Source: JAQVOO01 sp964524755
GTDB taxonomy: Bacteria > Spirochaetota > Spirochaetia > Sphaerochaetales > Sphaerochaetaceae
NCBI GenBank assembly: GCA_964524755.1
Contig: CAZGDR010000037.1
Location: 1-18,966 of the forward strand
Length of the DNA: 18,966 bases
Reading direction: 5' to 3'
The translations under genes and the position numbers were made by a program. Shown here one piece after another: positions 14,385 to 18,966 of the stretch. Position 1 is the first letter of the stretch; each line of letters begins with the position of its first letter. Under the pieces are notes generated by a model, which was given only the letters and a program-made list of their open reading frames with translations, did no database searches and was not told the origin of the DNA.

Positions 14385-14834
14385 ATGAATGACGGATTTG
14401 AGCCAATAGAAGAATTGCTTACTCATCGGTATCCGTTTTTGTATGTGGATGAATTGGTTGAAGTTAGTGACGATGTGACAGTTGGGAAAAGATATTTTGG
14501 ACCTGAAGAACCTTTTTTTAAGGGGCATTTTCCCGATTATCCTGTAGTACCAGGTGTGATTTTAATTGAGACTATGGCTCAATGTGGAGGTGCCGGATTA
14601 CGGCAACTGGGTATATTGGAGAAAAATGCTTTTTTTGTCCTAGCCACGGTTGAGAAAGTAAAGTTTCGTAATCAGGTTCGTCCCGATACCACCGTCATGA
14701 TTGAGGTTAAAAACCTCCGTGTTTCAAAAATGATGCTCCGCCAAAGTGGAAGAATCCTAGTTGATGATAAAGTGATTGCAGAGGCAACATGGATGTGTGT
14801 GATTGGTGCTAATCAACATGAGGAGAAGGTATGA
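14385..14834 (+). CDS. fabZ: 3-hydroxyacyl-ACP dehydratase, FabZ family
   Basis: A 149-residue hot-dog-fold protein that dehydrates beta-hydroxyacyl-ACP to trans-2-enoyl-ACP. The catalytic pair is H48 in G-H-F-P-D-Y-P-V-V-P-G and E62 in L-I-E-T-M-A-Q. The N-terminal L-L-x-H-R-Y-P-F-L-Y-V-D is the FabZ signature. Length is normal (FabZ about 140-150). FabZ does not isomerise the double bond, so no unsaturated fatty acid branch of the FabA type is evident here. GAGGAGG precedes the ATG; the stop overlaps the fabV start in ATGA. Confidence 0.95.
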   Translation: MNDGFEPIEELLTHRYPFLYVDELVEVSDDVTVGKRYFGPEEPFFKGHFPDYPVVPGVILIETMAQCGGAGLRQLGILEKNAFFVLATVEKVKFRNQVRPDTTVMIEVKNLRVSKMMLRQSGRILVDDKVIAEATWMCVIGANQHEEKV

Positions 14835-16012
14835 TTATTTCACGAAAAATACTTCGCAATGTCTCTCTAACAGCACATCCAGTCGGATGTGCCCTGTATG
14901 TGGATGAACAGTTAGCATGGTTAGAGTCTCAACCGAAAGGTACGGGAACTTTCCCAAAGCGGGTGTTGGTGATTGGTGGTTCAACTGGCTATGGCCTAGC
15001 TTCACGCATGGCTGCGACGACCTTAGGTGGTGCGGCCACCATTAACATCTCCTTTGAGAGAGAGCCCACAGCGACAAAAACAGCAACCCCAGGTTGGTAT
15101 AATACGCGTGCTTTTGAACGTTATGCCCGTCAAAAAGGGTTGTTTGTAGAAAGTATTTTTGGGGATGCTTTTTCAGATGCTATCAAAGAAAAGACAGCCA
15201 GTTTAATTGCCGAGAAACTCGGCCAAGTTGATTTAGTGGTCTATAGTTTGGCTTCCCCTTTACGCATCGACCCTGTCACAGGGGAGACCTATCGATCGGT
15301 TCTCAAACCGATTGGAGAGGATTATAGAGCTCTTTCGGTTGATGTGCAGTCGGGTGTTATTGAAACTGCCGTGATTGAAAAAGCTACTGATGAGCAGGTC
15401 CGTGAGACGGTGAAGGTTATGGGGGGTGAGGATTGGCTGTTATGGATTGAGTATCTGAATAAGAGAGGGCTGTTGGCCAACAAGGTAAAGACAGTTGCTT
15501 ATTCATATATTGGTCCAGAAGTCACCTATCCGGTGTATCGTGAAGGCACCATAGGGAAGGCTAAAGAAGACCTTGAACGTACAGCAAGTATCTTAACGAG
15601 CCGCTTAGCTTCTATGCATGGAGAGGCCTATGTTTCAGTCAATAAAGCGCTTGTAACGCGTGCTAGTGCTGTAATTCCGGTCGTGCCTCTCTATATAGCG
15701 CTTCTTTACAAGGTAATGAAAGAGAAGGGACTCCATGAAGAATGTACACAGCAGATCTATCGATTGTTTACAGATCGCTTATATACAAGCGGTGAGGTCC
15801 CTGTTGATAGTGCCGGTCGCATTCGTCTTGATGACTGGGAAATGCGCTCTGATGTACAGGTAGAGGTCGAACGACGCTGGAATTTACAACAAGAGGGGGC
15901 ACCTTTAGCTGAGGGTGATTTAGAAGGATTTAGACAAGAATACGATAACATCCATGGATTTGGTTATGCTGCAGTCGATTATAATGCTGATGTCGATCCA
16001 AGAGAGATATAA
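14831..16012 (+). CDS. fabV: Trans-2-enoyl reductase FabV/Ter
   Basis: A 393-residue large SDR-type enoyl reductase that reduces trans-2-enoyl-ACP (or enoyl-CoA) with NADH, the last step of each elongation cycle. Evidence: the NAD-binding G-G-S-T-G-Y-G-L-A-S-R (49-59), the active-site Y236-x8-K245 in Y-R-E-G-T-I-G-K-A-K, and the long family-specific N-terminal V-x-L-T-A-H-P-V-G-C. The first characterised members include Treponema denticola Ter and the FabV proteins of Vibrio, Burkholderia and Xanthomonas. Ter works on CoA esters and FabV on ACP esters, and sequence alone does not separate them; the place at the end of a fab operon supports the ACP role. FabV enzymes are generally far less sensitive to triclosan than FabI. 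Confidence 0.96.
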   Translation: MIISRKILRNVSLTAHPVGCALYVDEQLAWLESQPKGTGTFPKRVLVIGGSTGYGLASRMAATTLGGAATINISFEREPTATKTATPGWYNTRAFERYARQKGLFVESIFGDAFSDAIKEKTASLIAEKLGQVDLVVYSLASPLRIDPVTGETYRSVLKPIGEDYRALSVDVQSGVIETAVIEKATDEQVRETVKVMGGEDWLLWIEYLNKRGLLANKVKTVAYSYIGPEVTYPVYREGTIGKAKEDLERTASILTSRLASMHGEAYVSVNKALVTRASAVIPVVPLYIALLYKVMKEKGLHEECTQQIYRLFTDRLYTSGEVPVDSAGRIRLDDWEMRSDVQVEVERRWNLQQEGAPLAEGDLEGFRQEYDNIHGFGYAAVDYNADVDPREI

Positions 16013-16029
16013 TAACATGTCAACAAAAA

Positions 16030-16045
16030 GAGGGGTAAAACCCTC
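16030..16045 (+). terminator. Weak hairpin after fabV, possible terminator or processing site
   Basis: GAGGG-gtaaaa-CCCTC lies 17 bases after the fabV stop. It lacks a clear U-run, so as an intrinsic terminator it is poor. A rival pairing of AGAGGGGTA (16029-16037) with TACCCTCT (16065-16072) is also possible with one bulge. Either may mark the end of the fab operon or be chance. Confidence 0.3.
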
Positions 16046-16153
16046 CTTATGTTACTGATTGTAATACCCTCTAGATGTTCTACATACCCAGTTTTACTTT
16101 TCAATTAAATTTTATAGGATTGATTTTTACCCCTTTTCATTCTTAGGTGAGTC

Positions 16154-16162
16154 TGGTACCAT
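16154..16162 (+). promoter_or_regulatory. Candidate extended -10 for the Na+/Pi cotransporter gene
   Basis: TGGTACCAT: TG, one base, then TACCAT (four of six), ending 27 bases upstream of the GTG start. A TTGATT at 16120-16125 is too far upstream (about 31 bases from the -10 hexamer) to serve as its -35. Weak support; the 170-base spacing from fabV is the main reason to expect a promoter here. Confidence 0.25.
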
Positions 16163-16189
16163 CTGAATGGTTTTTAGAGGAGCTTGAGT

Positions 16190-17932
16190 GTGTATCAGAT
16201 CTTGCAAGTTGTAGGTAGTTTAGGGCTTTTCCTTTTTGGTATGCGCACGATGAGTGATGGTATCCAAAAGGCAGCTGGCGAACGTTTACAATCTATCCTC
16301 AATTTTATGACCGGTAATCGTGTAGCTGCGATTTTTACCGGTTTTGCTATTACTGCAATAGTCCAATCATCATCTGCAACTACTGTAATGGTCGTGAGTT
16401 TTGTAAATGCTGGGTTGCTCCAATTAACGCAGTCCATTGGTGTAATTATGGGTGCCAACATAGGTACCACAGTTACAGGATGGATTGTAGCTATTTTTGG
16501 GTTTAAGGTGAAAATGAGCGCCTTATCATTGCCTGCAATCGGCATTGGCTTTGTATTAATCGTTGTTAAAAAATTCAATAAAAAAGATATCGGAGAAATA
16601 CTCATTGGGTTTGGGTTGCTGTTCCTAGGGCTCGAATATTTGAAAAATTCTGTCCCTGACATAGGAAGTTATCCCCAATTTTTAGAGAAGCTCTCTCGTT
16701 TTACTGGGCATGGTTTGGCCTCCTATTTCTTATTCATCCTTGTGGGGACTCTCCTCACCATAATGGTACAGTCGTCTTCAGCTGCCATGGCTATTACTTT
16801 GACAATGGCGTATTCGGGTTGGATAGATTACCCTACTGCTGCTGCGATCGTGTTAGGTGAGAATATTGGAACAACTGTGACGGCCTATTTTGCCTCCATG
16901 GGAACCAGTGTCAATGCCCGTCGTGCTAGCCGCGCCCACACGCTCTTTAATATTTTCGGCGTTCTTTGGATGGTTCCTGTCTTTGCCTTGTTCCTCAAGC
17001 TGGTGAACTTTATTGTTCCTGGTGATGTAAATGCTATGAATGGAGCTAAGTTACTGCCCGCCCATCTCGCGATGTTTCATAGTTTGTTTAATATTACTAA
17101 TACCTTTGTGTGTAGTTTCTTTATTAAGCAGATCGCCTTTTTGGTAACTAAATTTGTTCCCGATGAGGAAGGGATCCCCGCTGAATATAAGTTGAAATAT
17201 ATGCGAGCTGGGTTACAGGATACTCCCGAGCTCTATTTGCTGACTGTGAAGCGAGAATTGTCAAAGATGGCAGATGTCATTGCTGATATGTTTACTCGAT
17301 TTTGGGATGTTTTTAGTCATCCTGAAACACGAATGTCAGATGAGATTGAGACGCAAAAGAGAATGGAGAATCTGACTGATCAGATGCAGGAAGAGATTAC
17401 CAAGTTTCTTTCAAAGTGTAGTATGGATAATATGAATCATGTCAGCGCCAAAAGTGTGTATAGTATGATGCGTATTACCAATGAGTTGGAGAGTATTGGT
17501 GATAGTTGCTTCAATTTGATGCTTTTAGCAGAACGACGAGCGAAACAAAACATAGAATTTGATCCTCTTGCGGTAGAAAGCTTATTACCCTATGTCGATT
17601 TGGTTAATCAGTTTATTCGATTTATTCGTAGCCATTTAAACGAGCATATTTCAAGTGAGAATATGGCGGTAGCAATTAATTTGGAAAATGATATTAATAA
17701 GATGCGTAATATACTGAAGCAATCAGCCTCCAAACGATTGCAAAATGGGGCCAATGTCCGAGCCGAGTTGNNNNNNNNNNNNNNNNNNNNNNNNNNNNNN
17801 NNNNNNNNNNNNNNNNNNNNNNNNNNNNNNNNNNNNNNNNNNNNNNNNNNNNNNNNNNNNNNNNNNNNNNACTCTCTGATGGGTAGGAATGTACCAGTAT
17901 TAATTAAATCACTAATTTGCAATGCGGTATAG
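16190..17932 (+). CDS. Na+/phosphate cotransporter family protein (NptA/PhoU-like), with assembly gap
   Basis: A membrane transporter of the Na+/Pi cotransporter II (SLC34/NptA) family, likely importing phosphate with sodium. It shows the hallmark inverted repeat: Q-S-S-S-A-T (about 59-64) with G-A-N-I-G-T-T, and again Q-S-S-S-A (about 195-199) with G-E-N-I-G-T-T. After about eight membrane segments, residues about 335-525 form a cytoplasmic PhoU-like helical domain. The GTG at 16190 is preferred because GAGGAG lies seven bases upstream; the TTG at 16184 is too close to that site. One hundred N interrupt the end. The residues after the gap (S-L-M-G-R-N-V and on) are the only open frame there but do not look like a usual PhoU-domain end, so the real C-terminus is uncertain. 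Confidence 0.88.
   Translation: MYQILQVVGSLGLFLFGMRTMSDGIQKAAGERLQSILNFMTGNRVAAIFTGFAITAIVQSSSATTVMVVSFVNAGLLQLTQSIGVIMGANIGTTVTGWIVAIFGFKVKMSALSLPAIGIGFVLIVVKKFNKKDIGEILIGFGLLFLGLEYLKNSVPDIGSYPQFLEKLSRFTGHGLASYFLFILVGTLLTIMVQSSSAAMAITLTMAYSGWIDYPTAAAIVLGENIGTTVTAYFASMGTSVNARRASRAHTLFNIFGVLWMVPVFALFLKLVNFIVPGDVNAMNGAKLLPAHLAMFHSLFNITNTFVCSFFIKQIAFLVTKFVPDEEGIPAEYKLKYMRAGLQDTPELYLLTVKRELSKMADVIADMFTRFWDVFSHPETRMSDEIETQKRMENLTDQMQEEITKFLSKCSMDNMNHVSAKSVYSMMRITNELESIGDSCFNLMLLAERRAKQNIEFDPLAVESLLPYVDLVNQFIRFIRSHLNEHISSENMAVAINLENDINKMRNILKQSASKRLQNGANVRAELXXXXXXXXXXXXXXXXXXXXXXXXXXXXXXXXXXSLMGRNVPVLIKSLICNAV
17771..17870. other. Assembly gap of exactly 100 N in the Na+/Pi cotransporter gene
   Basis: One hundred consecutive N; a placeholder length, so neither the reading frame after it nor the missing sequence size can be trusted. 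Additional sequence, even another small gene end, could be hidden here. Confidence 0.95.
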
Positions 17933-17935
17933 ATA

Positions 17936-17974
17936 GAGAAAACGACGCTCCACCTCAGTAAGGGGAGCGTCGTT
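17936..17974 (-). terminator. Strong intrinsic terminator of the PEP carboxykinase gene
   Basis: A perfect 11-bp stem AACGACGCTCC / GGAGCGTCGTT (17941-17951 with 17964-17974), 12-base loop. On the minus strand the stem is followed by TTTTCTCTA, a fair U-run, 12 bases beyond the PEP carboxykinase stop. On the plus strand the stem is followed by GGATGT, so termination there should be weaker, though the stem may still mark the end of the convergent transporter transcript. Confidence 0.85.
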
Positions 17975-17985
17975 GGATGTAACGA

Positions 17986-18966
17986 TTATTTCTTAAAAGT
18001 ACCAGGGAGAATTAAATTACCGAACTTGTCTTTGGCTTTACCAATTTTTTCAATGGCAGCATCCCAATAATCAAAGATTTCTTGAGGTGCATTTGGATCC
18101 ATCTTTTTATAGTAAGCTTTGGTCCTTTCTAGTTTTTCAATCCACTTTGTACAACGGAAGGTGAACAGGTATTCGTAATCTTTCTTAGAAAAATCTTCAC
18201 CAAGGTGTTCCTTGAAAAGAACCTTCAGGTCTTCATACATGGGAATCTTTCCAGTTGGGGTATCATATGCATCATATTCACCATGAATTCTTCCATCAGC
18301 CCAGTGGAGCCAAACTTTTTTAGCGAGTTTGCTGGTCATGAAGTTGCCATCAGGTCCACGCATAAAGTAGTTATTACTGAAGATTTTAGGTGTATCTTTA
18401 ACCCCTTCACCAAACTTGATGTTGTTCATTGTATACTCCCCGAGAGGGTAAGATACAAAGTCCATATTGGCCATTGGGTCGCTCTTGCGAACACCTTCTG
18501 CACCAAGGGTAGCGCTTGTGGTCTCTGATTCCAAAGTTGCAGCTTTCAAAAGTATACCATCTCTCCAGCTGGGAGATTCTTCAACCGGAACTGTGATGTC
18601 ACTGTCGCGGCCTCCGTAGAGGATACCTTCAACTTTTACACCGCCTTTAGCTTCAAAACCTTCTTTGTCGATATTGTCCAAGTAGTCTAAGCGCATGGTA
18701 TAGCGTGCATTGCCATGAGCAACGTCCACTTCATTACCTTTAGCGTCTTTAGTACCTTTCTTCCACTCACCAAAGTGGTTACGACCTTCTTTAGGGGGTT
18801 CTACGCCCATGCCTAACCAATAAGGTTTGTTATCTGGACCTTGTAAAACGTTAGAAAAAATAACTTCTTGGTTTTTCATGAGGTTTTCGAAAATAACAGG
18901 GTCATCCTTGGCGTTAACATCTTTAATAATACCAAACATACCAGCTTCTACGTTTACAGCTCTAAA
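17986..18966 (-). CDS. pckG: Phosphoenolpyruvate carboxykinase (GTP type), C-terminal part
   Basis: The gene runs off the right edge of the window; the last 326 residues are present, about half of the usual 600 or so. It interconverts oxaloacetate plus GTP with PEP, CO2 and GDP; in anaerobes it often runs toward oxaloacetate. The visible part starts F-R-A-V-N-V-E-A-G-M-F-G-I, corresponding to the family A-I-N-P-E-x-G-F-F-G. It carries W-L-G-M-G, A-H-G-N-A-R-Y-T, G-G-R-D-S-D and E-S-E-T-T-S-A, which line up with H-P-N-S-R-F, G-G-R-R-P and S-E-x-T-A-A in vertebrate-type GTP enzymes. The departures suggest a divergent clade. The nucleotide-binding kinase loop lies outside the window. The strong terminator at 17936-17974 ends this gene. 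Confidence 0.85.
   Translation of the reverse strand, partial: FRAVNVEAGMFGIIKDVNAKDDPVIFENLMKNQEVIFSNVLQGPDNKPYWLGMGVEPPKEGRNHFGEWKKGTKDAKGNEVDVAHGNARYTMRLDYLDNIDKEGFEAKGGVKVEGILYGGRDSDITVPVEESPSWRDGILLKAATLESETTSATLGAEGVRKSDPMANMDFVSYPLGEYTMNNIKFGEGVKDTPKIFSNNYFMRGPDGNFMTSKLAKKVWLHWADGRIHGEYDAYDTPTGKIPMYEDLKVLFKEHLGEDFSKKDYEYLFTFRCTKWIEKLERTKAYYKKMDPNAPQEIFDYWDAAIEKIGKAKDKFGNLILPGTFKK

Noticed and set aside
16195..16662. Minus-strand 155-codon frame inside the phosphate transporter gene
   Set aside because: It mirrors hydrophobic transporter codons and has no start signal; the plus strand carries the QSSS repeats.
1..18966. Mobile element, phage, CRISPR or defence system
   Set aside because: No transposase, integrase, terminal repeats, direct repeat arrays, Cas, toxin-antitoxin or restriction genes were found; the content is core metabolism and transport.

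Overview
The window is a stretch of bacterial chromosome of moderate G+C content. It contains two 100-base runs of N, so it comes from a scaffolded draft or metagenome assembly. Several features point to a spirochaete (Spirochaetota, Treponema/Sphaerochaeta-like). These are a Ter/FabV-type enoyl reductase as the only enoyl reductase, a large hexapeptide-repeat protein that I recognise as DUF4954-like, an N-GKMGKSLGN-type TrpRS, and a GTP-type PEP carboxykinase with an A-H-G-N-A-R-Y-T motif. This is an inference from family resemblance; no search was run. No plasmid, phage, insertion sequence, CRISPR, tRNA or rRNA was seen.

Layout. (1) 1-272: the 3' end of a dihydropyrimidinase/dihydroorotase-like amidohydrolase on the plus strand. 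It abuts, stop codon to stop codon, a minus-strand pair mscL-SDR (1538 down to 273). (2) 1539-1714: divergent intergenic region. (3) 1715-6809: a tight plus-strand run of trpS (with an assembly gap), azlC, azlD, a DUF4954-like left-handed beta-helix protein, and an unrecognised protein with a SAP/Rho_N-like helical motif. (4) 6811-10292: minus-strand operon accB-accC-accD-accA, the complete acetyl-CoA carboxylase. (5) 10293-10442: divergent promoter region in which two consensus TTGACA -35 boxes form one 14-bp palindrome. (6) 10443-16012: plus-strand operon fabH-fabD-fabG-fabF-fabZ-fabV. (7) 16190-17932: a Na+/phosphate cotransporter-like gene interrupted by an assembly gap. (8) 17941-18966: a strong terminator and the C-terminal half of a minus-strand PEP carboxykinase gene.

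How it works together. The acc operon makes malonyl-CoA. FabD loads malonate onto ACP, FabH starts the chain, FabF elongates it, FabG reduces, FabZ dehydrates and FabV reduces the enoyl group. The window therefore holds every enzyme of a minimal type II fatty acid synthase except the acyl carrier protein, whose gene is absent here. The two half-pathways are transcribed away from each other from promoters whose -35 boxes are fused into one palindrome, which is the most striking regulatory feature in the window. Most genes within the acc and fab operons overlap or nearly touch, consistent with translational coupling.

No gene-free stretch exceeds 300 bases. The longest are about 150-180 bases (1539-1714, 10293-10442, 16013-16189).
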